In this document: piece after piece, positions 27,818 through 37,838 of the stretch | Numbering within the stretch: position 1 is the first letter of the stretch | Layout: the number at the start of each line of letters is the position of its first letter | Position numbers and translations under genes: made by a program | From: an uncultured Lactococcus sp. | Lineage (GTDB): Bacteria; Bacillota; Bacilli; Lactobacillales; Streptococcaceae | Length of the DNA stretch: 64,000 bases | Reading direction: 5' to 3' | Assembly (NCBI RefSeq): GCF_934191625.1 | Contig: NZ_CAKPUG010000003.1 | Coordinates: 310,001 to 374,000 of the forward strand | Notes under the pieces: model-generated | The model's input: the letters and a program-made list of their open reading frames with translations, nothing else | Databases searched by the model: none | Told to the model about the DNA's origin: nothing

Positions 27818-29530
27818 ATGTCATACAATGAAATTTACGAACAATGGCTAAAAGCTGAATTAACTTCTGACTTGCATGAAGAACTACTTACAATGGACGA
27901 AAAAACCAAGGAAGATGCATTCTATACTTATCTTGAGTTCGGTACAGCTGGTCAACGTGGACTTTTAGGTGTTGGGACAAATCGTATGAATATCTACACC
28001 GTGCGTTTGACAACTGAAGGACTTGCACGTTTAATGGACAGCAAAGGCGATGCTAAAAAACGTGGTGTAGCTATTGCTTATGATAGTCGTCACTTTTCTA
28101 AAGAATTCGCTATGGAAACTGCAACGATCCTAGCAGACCATGGAATTCCAAGCTATGTCTATGACAGTCTTCGTCCCACTCCAGCATTAAGTTTTACAAT
28201 TCGTGAATTGAAGACTTTGACAGGTGTTATGATTACAGCCAGCCACAACCCTGCACCTTATAACGGCTACAAAGTTTACGGCGAAGACGGAGGCCAAATG
28301 CCACCTGAAGATGCTGCAGCTTTGACTGAATATATTCGTCAAATTGATGATATTTTCTCTATCACTTTAGGCGATACTGAAAAATATATTGCAGATGGTA
28401 TGATTACAATTATTGGTGAAGATATTGATGCAAAATATCTTAAAAATATCGAAACTGTTACAATCAATCATGATTTAATTAAGGAATATGGTCGTGATCT
28501 TAACATCGTTTACACTCCTCTCCACGGAACTGGTGAAATGCTGGGACGACGTGCTCTTGCCACAGCTGGTTTTGAAAAAATTGCTGTTGTAGAAGAACAA
28601 GCTATACCCGATCCCGACTTTTCAACTGTAAAATCACCTAATCCTGAAAGTCAAGCAGCCTTTGCTATGTCTGAAGAACTTGGCCGTAAAGTTGGGGCTG
28701 ACATGTTAGTTGCTACTGACCCTGATGCTGACCGTATCGGTGTTGAAGTTCGCTTACCAGATGGAAGCTACCAACCTTTGACAGGAAACCAAATTGGTGC
28801 CGTCTTAGCTAAATATATCCTCGAGGCACACAAAACTGCTGGTACATTGCCGGCTAATGCGGCTATGGCTAAATCTATCGTCTCTACTGAGTTAGTCAGT
28901 CATATTGCTGAAAGTTATAACGTGGAAATGTTTAATGTACTCACTGGTTTCAAATTCATTGGTGAAAAAATTCATGCTTGGGAAACTACAGGTGAGCAAA
29001 CTTATATGTTCGGTTTTGAGGAAAGTTTTGGCTATCTCATTAAACCATTTGTCCGTGATAAAGATGCCATCCAAGCAATGCTCCTTATCTGTGAAGTTGC
29101 GGCTTACTACCGTTCTTTAGGTAAAACACTCTATGATGGTATTCAAGATATCTATGCTGAATATGGCTTCTTTGTTGAAAAGACACTTTCAGTTACGCTT
29201 GAAGGTAGTACCGGCAAAGAGCAAATCGCTGAAATCATGGGTAAATTCCGTGACAATGCACCAGCAAAATTTGATGGACTTGAAATTCTTTTGACTGAAG
29301 ACTTCAAAGAACTTACTGCAACATCACATAGTGGTAAAGTTGAAAAATTAACAACTCCTCCTTCTGATGTTTTAAAATATCATTTAGAAGATGGTAGCTG
29401 GATTGCTGTTCGTCCTTCAGGTACAGAGCCTAAGATAAAATTCTATATGGCTGCTGTAGCAGATACAGAAGAACAAGCACAAAGCAAGATAAATCATTTT
29501 GAAAAAGAAATCACAACATTTATCGGTTAA
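27818..29530 (+). CDS. pgm: Alpha-phosphoglucomutase
   Basis: This 570-residue enzyme of the alpha-D-phosphohexomutase superfamily interconverts glucose-1-P and glucose-6-P, feeding UDP-sugar synthesis. The phosphoserine loop ITASHNPAPYNGYKVY (near 146), the metal loop DPDADRIGV (near 302), the sugar-binding FGFEESFGYL and the phosphate loop RPSGTEPK near the C-terminus are intact. Length fits the PgcA type. A phosphomannomutase side activity is possible. Confidence 0.92.
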   Translation: MSYNEIYEQWLKAELTSDLHEELLTMDEKTKEDAFYTYLEFGTAGQRGLLGVGTNRMNIYTVRLTTEGLARLMDSKGDAKKRGVAIAYDSRHFSKEFAMETATILADHGIPSYVYDSLRPTPALSFTIRELKTLTGVMITASHNPAPYNGYKVYGEDGGQMPPEDAAALTEYIRQIDDIFSITLGDTEKYIADGMITIIGEDIDAKYLKNIETVTINHDLIKEYGRDLNIVYTPLHGTGEMLGRRALATAGFEKIAVVEEQAIPDPDFSTVKSPNPESQAAFAMSEELGRKVGADMLVATDPDADRIGVEVRLPDGSYQPLTGNQIGAVLAKYILEAHKTAGTLPANAAMAKSIVSTELVSHIAESYNVEMFNVLTGFKFIGEKIHAWETTGEQTYMFGFEESFGYLIKPFVRDKDAIQAMLLICEVAAYYRSLGKTLYDGIQDIYAEYGFFVEKTLSVTLEGSTGKEQIAEIMGKFRDNAPAKFDGLEILLTEDFKELTATSHSGKVEKLTTPPSDVLKYHLEDGSWIAVRPSGTEPKIKFYMAAVADTEEQAQSKINHFEKEITTFIG

Positions 29531-29538
29531 ATTATTCT

Positions 29539-29573
29539 AAAAGCTGTCTAGCATAGGCAGTTTTTTATTTTCC
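29539..29573 (+). terminator. Terminator of pgm
   Basis: The stem AGCTGTCT / AGGCAGTT (two G-U pairs) is followed by TTTTTATTTT, nine bases after the stop. Confidence 0.65.
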
Positions 29574-29671
29574 GCTGTTACAATGAAAAACTCTATCTTT
29601 TTTAGTCTTAAATTAAGAAAAGATAAGCTGTCGTAAAGCTTTAAAATAGCTGATTTCAGACTATAGACCTA

Positions 29672-29700
29672 TTGAAAAATAAAGCAATTTCCTGTAAAAT
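29672..29700 (+). promoter_or_regulatory. Promoter of yidC
   Basis: TTGAAA (29672-29677) and TAAAAT (29695-29700) have a 17-base spacer. The -35 is also the first codon of the longest frame, which argues that the protein starts further on. Confidence 0.6.
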
Positions 29701-29737
29701 GGTAACAGACCGTTTATTTATAGAAAGCGAATTTATT

Positions 29738-30691
29738 TTGAAAAATTTGAACAAAAAATTGTCCCTCTTGGGTGTAGCAAGTGCTGGTTTGCTCTTGCTC
29801 TCTGGCTGTGTCCAAACCCATATTGTTGATGGTGTGCGTGTACCTACAGAAGCTGCGACACATGGTATGACTTACCAGATTCTTGTAAAACCTATGTCAG
29901 CCTTTGTCGATGTGTTTGCCAATAACATGAACCTCGGTTATGGTTGGGGTATCGTCTTAGTCACTCTGATTATCCGTTTCCTTATCCTACCCTTGGGACT
30001 CAACCAAGCCTATAAGTCTACTTATATGCAAGAAAAAACAGCTTATTTGGCTCCTGTATTTGAACCGCTGAATGCAAGATTGAAAGCTGCAACGACACCT
30101 GAAGAACGTATGGCTGCCCAACAAGCTTTGATGAAAGCACAAAAAGATAATGGAATCAATATGCTGTCTTCCTTGGGTTGCTTGCCATTACTTATCCAAT
30201 GGCCTTTCTTCATTGCCCTCTATAATGCCGCAGCCTATACGCCTGGTATTTCAACAGCAACTTTCTTTGGAATTGACCTCGGTCGCTCAAGTATTGTAAT
30301 CACTCTGATTGCGGGTGTCTTCTACTTCTTACAAACATGGATTTCAACCAAAAGTATGACACCTGAACAAAAGAAAACAGGGATGACAATGCTCATCATG
30401 AGTCCTGTGATGATTATTGTTTTCAGTTTCATGTCACCTGCAGGAGTAGCTCTTTATTGGGCTGTTGGTGGTATTGTAATGGTTATCCAACAGATTATCA
30501 TTACTTACATTATGAAACCACGCATGCGTAAGAAGATTGATGAAGAGTTCAAAAATAATCCTCCAAAAATGGCTGATCTTCCAAAAGATGTCACTCCTAA
30601 GTCAGCAACACAACAAGGCTTAAAAGATTTAGATGCTCCGCGTAAGAAGAGCAATAGCGGCCGTAACGCTGGTAAACAAAAACGTAAATAA
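29738..30691 (+). CDS. yidC: Membrane protein insertase YidC (lipoprotein type, YidC2-like)
   Basis: This 317-residue insertase places proteins in the membrane. Its lipoprotein signal has LLLLSGC with the cysteine near residue 20. Five membrane helices carry the conserved hydrophilic-groove Arg near IIRFLILPLG. A very basic C-tail (about 45 residues, ending GRNAGKQKRK) fits the ribosome-binding YidC2 class. The TTG at 29738 was chosen because longer frames start inside the promoter. It is not next to rnpA, so this may be the second of two paralogues. Confidence 0.88.
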   Translation: MKNLNKKLSLLGVASAGLLLLSGCVQTHIVDGVRVPTEAATHGMTYQILVKPMSAFVDVFANNMNLGYGWGIVLVTLIIRFLILPLGLNQAYKSTYMQEKTAYLAPVFEPLNARLKAATTPEERMAAQQALMKAQKDNGINMLSSLGCLPLLIQWPFFIALYNAAAYTPGISTATFFGIDLGRSSIVITLIAGVFYFLQTWISTKSMTPEQKKTGMTMLIMSPVMIIVFSFMSPAGVALYWAVGGIVMVIQQIIITYIMKPRMRKKIDEEFKNNPPKMADLPKDVTPKSATQQGLKDLDAPRKKSNSGRNAGKQKRK

Positions 30692-30698
30692 TACAATC

Positions 30699-30729
30699 TA
30701 AAGAAGCAATTTTAAGTTGCTTCTTTTAT
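30699..30729 (+). terminator. Terminator of yidC
   Basis: A hairpin AAAGAAGCAA...TTGCTTCTTTT follows the stop. Confidence 0.8.
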
Positions 30730-30738
30730 TCTGTTCAA

Positions 30739-30772
30739 AAAAACTCCAGAACCTTAAAGGTCTGGAGTTTTT
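30739..30772. terminator. Terminator of the Crp/Fnr regulator gene
   Basis: Near-perfect arms AAAACTCCAGA / TCTGGAGTTTT lie 18 bases after the minus-strand stop. Confidence 0.75.
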
Positions 30773-30789
30773 GAACTCTGTTCTTCACT

Positions 30790-31446
30790 CTAACTGATAT
30801 AGTTTTGTAAGCTGTACTTGTCATATATCATAATCTTGTGTTGTACAATATCAATAATTTTTTCTTCCCGAAGTTCACGAAGTATCCTGTTCACACTGGT
30901 ACGTGTGGAAATTCCACAAAATCCTGCTATATCTTCATTAGTTACAGGAAAATCAATTAATATCCCTTCCGCTTTTTGTTTACCAAAGCAATCAATGAAA
31001 TTATATAAACACGCGCATACGGCACCTTTTTTTCCGTTTACAGTCATTTTTTGCAAGGCTTCTAAGATCATGACTAATCTTTTACGATAAAAATTATCAA
31101 CAATACGGAACAGCTTGATATCTTTATCAATCCATTCCCAAAAAACATTACGTGGTACACGATAAAATGTTGCCTCATCTGACTCTATTCTCACATTAAA
31201 GAGTGCCGAAACACCCTCCACTTGTTCTTCTTCCAGTAATGAAACAAAATCTGGCTCACAAACGTATGTAATATTGAATTCACGACCATTTCGTAAAATA
31301 CTACTCAGTTTAACTACACCTTCTTTAAGAACATAAAGGTACTCTGATTCAATCCCTTGATACATGATATAGCTGTGCTTTCTACGGCTAACTACACTTA
31401 CATTTTTTTCTTCTAAAAGCTGTACTACATATTCTATGTCATTCAT
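30790..31446 (-). CDS. Crp/Fnr-family transcriptional regulator
   Basis: This 218-residue regulator has an N-terminal cyclic-nucleotide-binding-like barrel (about 20-125) and a C-terminal winged helix with recognition helix STRTSVNRILRELREEK. The cysteines do not form an obvious Fnr iron-sulfur cluster motif, and no cAMP phosphate-binding cassette is recognisable, so the signal is unknown. It lies nine bases after an MFS transporter gene and is probably co-transcribed with it and regulates it or an adjacent pathway. Confidence 0.82.
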   Translation of the reverse strand: MNDIEYVVQLLEEKNVSVVSRRKHSYIMYQGIESEYLYVLKEGVVKLSSILRNGREFNITYVCEPDFVSLLEEEQVEGVSALFNVRIESDEATFYRVPRNVFWEWIDKDIKLFRIVDNFYRKRLVMILEALQKMTVNGKKGAVCACLYNFIDCFGKQKAEGILIDFPVTNEDIAGFCGISTRTSVNRILRELREEKIIDIVQHKIMIYDKYSLQNYIS

Positions 31447-31455
31447 ACCATTTTT

Positions 31456-32679
31456 TTAAGCCACATTTGTCTGTTGTTGCTTTTTCCCATGTACAAGATA
31501 ATAAATAAGCCATACAATGACTACCGCTGGAGCACTGTAAAGATATAGGTTACGGAAACCAATCATACCTTTTCCAAGCATTGGGATGATTGCTCCTAAG
31601 ATAATCGGACCACCACCAACGCCCAAATCTAAAAAGCCAAAGAAAGTTGATGTTGCAACACCGATACGGTCTTTGCGAGCTTCACGAATCGCAATAGCTT
31701 GCCCAAACGGAGCCACACCACCATAACCGAGACCAAATGTTCCTCCAGCGATGAGCAACATGATAAATCCAGCACCTGGGCTCATAAATCCTGCTATTCC
31801 AACGAAAAGCATAGAAATGGCGAAGAAAATAAATACAGGATGGAAAACCCAATTATCACCTTTAGTATCAAACATACGTCCTGTCAATGGACGTGATAAG
31901 AAAATCAAGATAGCATACAAGGTGAAGAATAATGATCCAGCCGTTGAAATATGTAAGAAGGATGTAAATGGTCCCATGCCTGTTAAAATGGCGGAGTCAA
32001 TAAAACCTGCCAAAAAGGCAACAAAAGAAATAGGTAAGGCTGATTTTTCAATATATTTATCTAATCCTTTTGGACTATGAAGCATTGCTTCATGCACTTC
32101 TGCTTCGGAAAGTTCTTTCACATGGACAAAGAATATTAAAACAAAGGTTAAAATGAGTAAGATAAGTGCCAAAGCTAAAAGTCCATTAAAACCTAGTGAA
32201 GAAGAATAAATGGAAATACTTAAAGCAGGACCTACTGCTGCAGCAAGTGTAACAGACAAAGCATAGTAGCCAATCCCTTCACCCCGTCTTGAAGCAGGAA
32301 CTATGTGTCCAGCAATCGTTCCTGAGGCTGTTGCCCCAATCCCAAATCCCATACCCTGTATCACACGAATAATGAAAAGCAAAGGTATATTCGTCGTTGC
32401 ATAATATCCTAAGGTTAAAACTAAAAAGATAATTCCACCTACATAAAGGAGTTTTTTCATTCCAATCCGTGTTACAACAATACCGGTCCATACACGCCCA
32501 ATAAGCGCTCCGATAACAAAGATACTTGATAACGACAAACTCACTACTGTGGATTGATGGAGTTCTTCCATCGCATACGTCCCTATAGATGATGTTAAAA
32601 CGTAAAAAACAATATAAAATAAAAAGCTAATAAGTGTATTAATAATGAAAGTAGCTGTAAAAAGACTTTCTTTTTTCAT
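31456..32679 (-). CDS. MFS efflux transporter
   Basis: This 407-residue 12-helix permease of the major facilitator superfamily carries the loop 2-3 signature as GRVWTGIVVTRIGMKKLLY. Its motif C-like glycine stretch in helix 5 suggests a drug/metabolite exporter. Substrate is unknown. It is followed by a Crp/Fnr regulator and preceded by a small acidic protein, all on one strand with short gaps. Confidence 0.82.
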   Translation of the reverse strand: MKKESLFTATFIINTLISFLFYIVFYVLTSSIGTYAMEELHQSTVVSLSLSSIFVIGALIGRVWTGIVVTRIGMKKLLYVGGIIFLVLTLGYYATTNIPLLFIIRVIQGMGFGIGATASGTIAGHIVPASRRGEGIGYYALSVTLAAAVGPALSISIYSSSLGFNGLLALALILLILTFVLIFFVHVKELSEAEVHEAMLHSPKGLDKYIEKSALPISFVAFLAGFIDSAILTGMGPFTSFLHISTAGSLFFTLYAILIFLSRPLTGRMFDTKGDNWVFHPVFIFFAISMLFVGIAGFMSPGAGFIMLLIAGGTFGLGYGGVAPFGQAIAIREARKDRIGVATSTFFGFLDLGVGGGPIILGAIIPMLGKGMIGFRNLYLYSAPAVVIVWLIYYLVHGKKQQQTNVA

Positions 32680-32732
32680 GATTTTTCTATTCCTCGACTA
32701 GTATGTATCTCCATGAGATACTTTTTTATTTG

Positions 32733-32936
32733 TTATTTGATAAGGGAGATATTTCTTACTTCAAAAGCAAATTTCCCATTATCTGTAATCAAATAACCAT
32801 GATGATCAGTCACATATTTTACAGCTTCTGCCATTGAGTCAAATTCTTCAATTAAACTGTGGTAATTTACGCCACCCATAAAGTTAGGAGTCGCATCTTC
32901 TTCATATGTAGATAAACTTTTAAATTCAAATTTCAT
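32733..32936 (-). CDS. Small hypothetical protein
   Basis: This 67-residue soluble protein (MKFEFKSLSTYEEDATPNFM...) was not recognised. AAAAGGA lies 11 bases before the ATG, and it precedes the MFS gene by 53 bases, so it may head that operon. No signal peptide or membrane segment. Confidence 0.6.
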   Translation of the reverse strand: MKFEFKSLSTYEEDATPNFMGGVNYHSLIEEFDSMAEAVKYVTDHHGYLITDNGKFAFEVRNISLIK

Positions 32937-33105
32937 TGTTAAAATTTCCTTTTCTTTATTTTCGTCTAAAATTTAGCGGCCACTTTAATTTAGGACTTTT
33001 TATGTACAAGAAATATAATATAAGAAAAGGCGTAACATCGCTACAACAATTTATGCTGTAAAATATGAACAACATTTGCTAACAACTTTTATTAAAAAAA
33101 AATAA

Positions 33106-33145
33106 AAAAACTTGATAGAGCCGAAACCCTATCAAGTATTTTTTG
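33106..33145 (-). terminator. Terminator of fabI
   Basis: The stem ACTTGATAG / CTATCAAGT is flanked by A and T runs, just after the fabI stop. Confidence 0.85.
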
Positions 33146-33152
33146 TTTTTAC

Positions 33153-33905
33153 TTATGTTAAGTGAACACCTTTATCCACATAAACAACGTCGCCAATAAC
33201 ACCTGTCGCCAATGGACTCACGAGGAAAGCTGCTGTTTGACCAACTTCTTCAATCGTTACGCCCTTACCGTCAGCTGTACGGCTGTTTGATTCTTTAATC
33301 AAATCTTTATAACCGGCGACACCTGATACCGCAAGTGTTTTAATTGCCCCTGCTGAAATAGCGTTGACATGAACGCCAACATGTGCCATTTCTGCTGCCA
33401 AGTAGCGTACAGTAGCTTCCAAGGCTGCTTTAGCAATACCCATTACATTATAGTTAGGAATTGCACGAACAGAGCCCATATAGCTCAAAGTAACAATCCC
33501 GGAACCTTCATTAAATAAAGGCTTTGCAGCTTTTGCTACAGCAAGCAATGAGTATGCTGAGATATCTTGTGCAAGTGCATAACCATCACGTGAAATATCA
33601 GATACATTACCATCAAGTTCTTCTTTTTTAGAATAAGCAATGGCATGTACCAAGCCGTCTATTTTGCCCACGCGACTTTCAATAGTTGAAAATGCGCGAC
33701 GGATAGATTCGTCAGATACAACATCACATTCGATAAGTAGATCTTCTGGTCCAGCAAGCTTTGCAAGCTGTTTTTCCATACGTTCATTTTGATAAGTGTA
33801 AATCAAGGTCGCCCCTTGATCTTTCATAGCTTTAGCACAACCCCAAGCAATAGACTTGTTATTAGCTACACCCATAATGACGATTTTTTTTCCTTCTAAA
33901 AACAT
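33153..33905 (-). CDS. fabI: Enoyl-[acyl-carrier-protein] reductase FabI
   Basis: This 250-residue short-chain-dehydrogenase-type enzyme performs the last reduction in fatty acid elongation and is the target of triclosan. It has the FabI-type nucleotide-binding start (GVANNKSIAWGCAKAM), the AYS active-site tyrosine region (SAYSLLAVAK) and the YNVMGIAKAALE helix with the catalytic Tyr-x6-Lys spacing. It is transcribed alone and diverges from nanE; fabZ lies 1.2 kb away on the other strand. Confidence 0.95.
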   Translation of the reverse strand: MFLEGKKIVIMGVANNKSIAWGCAKAMKDQGATLIYTYQNERMEKQLAKLAGPEDLLIECDVVSDESIRRAFSTIESRVGKIDGLVHAIAYSKKEELDGNVSDISRDGYALAQDISAYSLLAVAKAAKPLFNEGSGIVTLSYMGSVRAIPNYNVMGIAKAALEATVRYLAAEMAHVGVHVNAISAGAIKTLAVSGVAGYKDLIKESNSRTADGKGVTIEEVGQTAAFLVSPLATGVIGDVVYVDKGVHLT

Positions 33906-34118
33906 ATAAATAAGTCCCCTTAAAATAAAAAAATATATTTCAGAAAATATAAGTTAAAAAATATAAGTAAATAGTTTAGTATATAAAAATACTTACTACA
34001 TAAAACATTGTAAAGTAAAAGCCAGTAATTGTCAAGCTTCCCTCTTAAAACTGAAAGAAAACGTTTTAAAAATACTAAATTTGATGATACAATAAATTAA
34101 GAATGAAAGTGAGGGTTT
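33906..34118. promoter_or_regulatory. Divergent region between fabI and nanE
   Basis: Very AT-rich 213 bases. A FabT-type operator would be expected near fabI in this family, but only imperfect palindromes are visible (around 33970-34005), so none is called. nanE has a GTGAGGG-type ribosome binding site. Confidence 0.3.
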
Positions 34119-34817
34119 ATGAACAAGCAAGAATTTATTAAAAAAGTCCATGGTGGATTGATTGTTTCCTGTCAAGCATTGCCAGGTGAACCACTTTATA
34201 GTATCGATGGTGGAATTATGCCTCTTATCGCTTTAGGTGTCCAAAATGCTGGCGCTGTAGGAATTCGTGCAAATTCTGTACGTGATATTGAAGAAATTAA
34301 AGAGGTTGTAGATGTACCTATTATCGGCCTCATCAAACGTGATTATCCCCCTCAAAAACCTTATATTACTGCGACTATGCAGGAGATTGACGAGTTAGCG
34401 AGCCTTAATATCGCTGTAATTGCTTTAGATTGTACTCTGCGGGAACGTCATGATGGCTTAAGTATGCCAGACTTTGTTCGTCAGGTGAAGGAAAAATATC
34501 CACATCAATTACTCATGGCAGATATTGATACTTTTGCTGCGGGAAAAGCTGCATATGAAGCCGGCTGTGATTTTGTTGGAACAACACTTTCTGGTTATAC
34601 TGAGGAAACACAAGAACGGCCTCAACCGGATATTGAACTTATTCAGTCACTCTTGGATAACGATATTCCTGTTATTGCTGAAGGCGGCATTCACATCCCT
34701 GAACAAGCTAAAAAAATACAGGAACTTGGGGTCCTAGCTCAGGTCGTAGGAGGAGCAATTACACGACCTCACGAGATTACTGCCCGCTTTATCACTGCCA
34801 TAAAGCAAGCAGAATAA
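34119..34817 (+). CDS. nanE: N-acetylmannosamine-6-phosphate 2-epimerase
   Basis: This 232-residue TIM-barrel enzyme converts ManNAc-6-P to GlcNAc-6-P in sialic acid and ManNAc catabolism. Family landmarks are [13 protein letters not shown] at the N-terminus, the [10 protein letters not shown] and [10 protein letters not shown] strands, and [14 protein letters not shown] near the end. No other nan genes adjoin it, so it may serve amino-sugar salvage, perhaps of ManNAc from wall or exopolysaccharide. Confidence 0.92.
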   Translation: MNKQEFIKKVHGGLIVSCQALPGEPLYSIDGGIMPLIALGVQNAGAVGIRANSVRDIEEIKEVVDVPIIGLIKRDYPPQKPYITATMQEIDELASLNIAVIALDCTLRERHDGLSMPDFVRQVKEKYPHQLLMADIDTFAAGKAAYEAGCDFVGTTLSGYTEETQERPQPDIELIQSLLDNDIPVIAEGGIHIPEQAKKIQELGVLAQVVGGAITRPHEITARFITAIKQAE

Positions 34818-34821
34818 AAAA

Positions 34822-34850
34822 ACTCTCAATCCAAAGGCGACTGAGAGCTA
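34822..34850 (+). terminator. Hairpin after nanE, possible terminator
   Basis: The arms CTCTCA and TGAGAG enclose a 13-base loop shortly after the stop. There is no T-tract, so termination is uncertain. Confidence 0.35.
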
Positions 34851-34943
34851 GAGCTTATGTAAAAGTAATCTTTACTCAAATAGTATAGCACTAGTGGCTT
34901 CAATCTTTCTACTAACAACCATCTAAGTTTAATATTCTAAAAA

Positions 34944-35004
34944 TTTCCTATGTCCCTCTGCATGCGTACCTCTCTCGATCAAATCCGAGGTCGACAATAG
35001 GAAA
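34944..35004. other. Structured intergenic element upstream of fabZ
   Basis: An outer stem (TTTCCTATGTC / GACAATAGGAAA, one bulge) encloses an inner stem (CG-ACCTC / GAGGTCG, one bulge) with a 14-base loop. It is followed by an AT-rich promoter (TATAAT at 35055-35060), so it lies outside the fabZ leader. No known RNA family was recognised. Confidence 0.45.
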
Positions 35005-35095
35005 CTATACAAATCTTTTTAATGTTTTTATATATAAAACAATAAAAATAGTGATATAATAAGATAGTACAAATAAAATATGAGGTACTATTAAT

Positions 35096-35554
35096 ATGAC
35101 AAATTCAAAATATGCTATGACAGCGACAGAAGTTATGGAAGTTATTCCTAACCGCTATCCTATTATGTTTATCGACTATGTAGACGAAATCTCAGAAAAC
35201 AAGATTCTTGCAACCAAAAATGTCACAATTAACGAAGAAGTTTTTAATGGGCATTTTCCAGGTAACCCAACTTTCCCCGGTGTATTAATTTTGGAAAGTT
35301 TAGCACAAGCCGGTTCTATCTTGATTCTTAAAAAAGAAGAATTTCAAGGAAAAATGGCGTATATTGGTGGCATTGATAAAGCTAAATTCCGTCAAAAAGT
35401 TGTTCCAGGTGACGTAATGAAGCTCGAATTTGAAATTACTAAATTCCGCGGTAAAGTTGGTAAGGCTGATGCTGCTGCATATGTTGATGGCAAGAAAGTA
35501 ACAACTTGTGAGTTTACCTTTATCGTAGATGAAGCCGCTGAGCAAGAAAAATAA
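35096..35554 (+). CDS. fabZ: 3-hydroxyacyl-ACP dehydratase FabZ
   Basis: This 152-residue hotdog-fold dehydratase has the catalytic histidine loop FNGHFPGNPTFPGV (near 50) and the glutamate-bearing helix LESLAQAGS. The usual IMPGVLIIEAMAQ is slightly altered here. Lactococci carry two FabZ paralogues, and the one outside the main fab cluster can act as an isomerase, so whether this is the housekeeping dehydratase is open. Its nearest fatty-acid neighbour is fabI. Confidence 0.88.
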   Translation: MTNSKYAMTATEVMEVIPNRYPIMFIDYVDEISENKILATKNVTINEEVFNGHFPGNPTFPGVLILESLAQAGSILILKKEEFQGKMAYIGGIDKAKFRQKVVPGDVMKLEFEITKFRGKVGKADAAAYVDGKKVTTCEFTFIVDEAAEQEK

Positions 35555-35580
35555 AAAAAGAGCAGCTGCTCTTTTTTTAT
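35555..35580. terminator. Bidirectional terminator between fabZ and uvrB
   Basis: A perfect palindrome centred on GAGCAGCTGCTC with A and T flanks lies between the convergent stops. Confidence 0.85.
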
Positions 35581-37569
35581 TTAGTCTAAAGCCTTGATTT
35601 CCAAAATCATGTCTCGTAACTGAGCAGCTGATTCAAAATCAAGCGCACCAGCAGCTTCAGCCATTTCTTTCTCTAACTTTTGAAGCAGTGCTTTGCGCTC
35701 TTTCTTCGTCATTGCTTCAGCCGAAACTTCTTCAACTTCTCCGCTTTCGGTACGTTTCGTAATTGAGATCAAATCACGAATTTCCTTCTTAATGGTTTGT
35801 GGTACAATCCCATGTTTTTCATTATATGCCATTTGAATTTCACGACGACGGCTTGTTTCATCCATTGCACGCTGCATTGACTGAGTAATATTGTCCCCAT
35901 ACATAATGACACGTCCATTAGAATTACGAGCAGCACGTCCAATAGTTTGAATTAAGCCACGTTCATTACGTAAGAAACCTTCTTTATCTGCATCTAAAAT
36001 AGCAACAAGAGAAACTTCTGGGACGTCAATACCCTCACGCAGAAGATTAATACCGACTAACACATCAAAAACTCCCAATCTCAAGTCACGAATAATTTCC
36101 GTTCGCTCTAAAGTTTTGATATCACTGTGCATATACTTAACTTTTACACCCATTTCTTTGAAATAGGAAGTTAAATCTTCGGCCATCTTTTTCGTCAAGG
36201 TTGTTACAAAAACACGTTCATCTTTTTCAACACGCGTATTAATTTCCCCTAACAAATCATCTATTTGCCCCATCATCGGCCGCACCTCTACAATAGGATC
36301 AAGAAGACCTGTAGGACGTATAATTTGCTCCACAATGGTATCCGTTTGCTCCATTTCATAATCACCTGGTGTGGCAGAAACATAGACGATTTGATGTACA
36401 TGACTTTCAAATTCTTCACGACGTAGCGGACGATTATCCAAGGCAGAAGGTAAACGGAAACCATAATTTACCAACATATCTTTACGCGCCCGGTCACCAT
36501 TATACATACCTTTAACTTGTCCCATCGTCATATGACTTTCGTCAATCATAATCATAAAATCATCAGGGAAGAAATCCAGTAAGGTGAAAGGTGGCTCTCC
36601 TTCTGTACGCCCATCCATATGGCGAGAATAGTTTTCAACACCATTACAGTAGCCCATTTCGCGTAACATTTCAATATCATAGTTAGTTCTTTGTTCTAAA
36701 CGCTGTGCTTCTAACAGTTTGCCTTCACTGCGGAAGAGCTTTAATTGTTGCTGAAGTTCTGCTTCAATTTTCGCAATTGACTCTTCCATACGATCATCAT
36801 TAGTCATGAAGTGAGTAGCAGGGAAAATGGCAAGATGATCTACTTCTCCTAAAACTTGCCCTGTGAGCGCTTCTATTTCGCGGATACGATCAATTTCGTC
36901 ACCAAAAAATTCAACACGAAAAGCATGCTCATCTCGTGATGCAGGGAATACTTCCACAACATCCCCACGTACCCGAAAACGTCCACGTTGGAAGTCAATG
37001 TCATTGCGCTCAAATTGGATGCCTACTAAATCATTGAGCAATTTATCACGAGAAATTTCCTGACCCGGACGTAAGCTAACTACACTATCTTGATATTCCT
37101 TAGGCGATCCTAAACCATAAATACATGATACTGAAGCAACAACAATAACGTCATTCCGCTCTAAAAGAGAGCTTGTTGCACTATGTCGCAGTTTATCAAT
37201 TTCATCATTAACAGAGCTATCTTTTTCAATATAAGTATCTGAGGAAGGCACGTAAGCTTCCGGTTGGTAGTAATCATAGTAGCTGACAAAATATTCGACA
37301 GCATTATTGGGGAAAAATTCTTTAAACTCACTATAAAGCTGACCTGCAAGTGTCTTATTATGCGCCATAACTAAAGTAGGTTTATTTGTCCGCGCAATAA
37401 CTTGGCTCATGGTATATGTTTTACCCGTACCAGTAGCTCCTCGTAAAATCTGAGCTTTTTCGCCGTTTTCAATATTTTCTACAAGCGTCTCAATAGCTTG
37501 CCCTTGATCGCCAGCTGGTTCATACTTGCTAATCAGATCAAATTTATTATCTGTTATACGTTCTATCAT
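35581..37569 (-). CDS. uvrB: Excinuclease ABC subunit B
   Basis: This 662-residue DNA-damage-verifying helicase of nucleotide excision repair has Walker A GATGTGKT (near 43), the beta-hairpin [12 protein letters not shown] (near 96), helicase motifs in the C-terminal RecA domain ([17 protein letters not shown]) and a C-terminal UVR domain that binds UvrC ([20 protein letters not shown]). It is full length. It is the last chromosomal gene before the ICE. Confidence 0.97.
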   Translation of the reverse strand: MIERITDNKFDLISKYEPAGDQGQAIETLVENIENGEKAQILRGATGTGKTYTMSQVIARTNKPTLVMAHNKTLAGQLYSEFKEFFPNNAVEYFVSYYDYYQPEAYVPSSDTYIEKDSSVNDEIDKLRHSATSSLLERNDVIVVASVSCIYGLGSPKEYQDSVVSLRPGQEISRDKLLNDLVGIQFERNDIDFQRGRFRVRGDVVEVFPASRDEHAFRVEFFGDEIDRIREIEALTGQVLGEVDHLAIFPATHFMTNDDRMEESIAKIEAELQQQLKLFRSEGKLLEAQRLEQRTNYDIEMLREMGYCNGVENYSRHMDGRTEGEPPFTLLDFFPDDFMIMIDESHMTMGQVKGMYNGDRARKDMLVNYGFRLPSALDNRPLRREEFESHVHQIVYVSATPGDYEMEQTDTIVEQIIRPTGLLDPIVEVRPMMGQIDDLLGEINTRVEKDERVFVTTLTKKMAEDLTSYFKEMGVKVKYMHSDIKTLERTEIIRDLRLGVFDVLVGINLLREGIDVPEVSLVAILDADKEGFLRNERGLIQTIGRAARNSNGRVIMYGDNITQSMQRAMDETSRRREIQMAYNEKHGIVPQTIKKEIRDLISITKRTESGEVEEVSAEAMTKKERKALLQKLEKEMAEAAGALDFESAAQLRDMILEIKALD

Positions 37570-37765
37570 TTTATATCCTTAAATTCTTTTTTTTTAATAA
37601 ATAAGTGCCACTCTCTTCTTCAAATTCTGTTACTGCGGCTTGTATGGAAGTTCCATCTGTCACAATTTTACATTAGGGAATACCTCTAATTTATAGTAAA
37701 TCAATACGCTGAAGGTGTAAAATTTCATTAGCGATATTCAAAATGATTGCTGCCCTATCTTTCTA
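37570..37765 (-). pseudogene. Decayed coding fragments upstream of uvrB
   Basis: On the minus strand one frame reads AAIILNIANEILHLQRIDLL before a stop, and another reads KIVTDGTSIQAAVTEFEEES before another stop. Both have coding-like composition, but they are interrupted by stops and lack a start. The parent gene was not recognised. They may be the relic of a gene that once preceded uvrB. Confidence 0.35.
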
Positions 37766-37838
37766 TAAGTTTTCATTTATGCCCCCTTATAAACCTTCTC
37801 TTTAATCAATTTTAACATTTTTGACTGAAAATTTATGA

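Noticed and set aside
33906-34118. FabT operator upstream of fabI
   Set aside because: Only imperfect AT-rich palindromes; no confident match to the FabT consensus.
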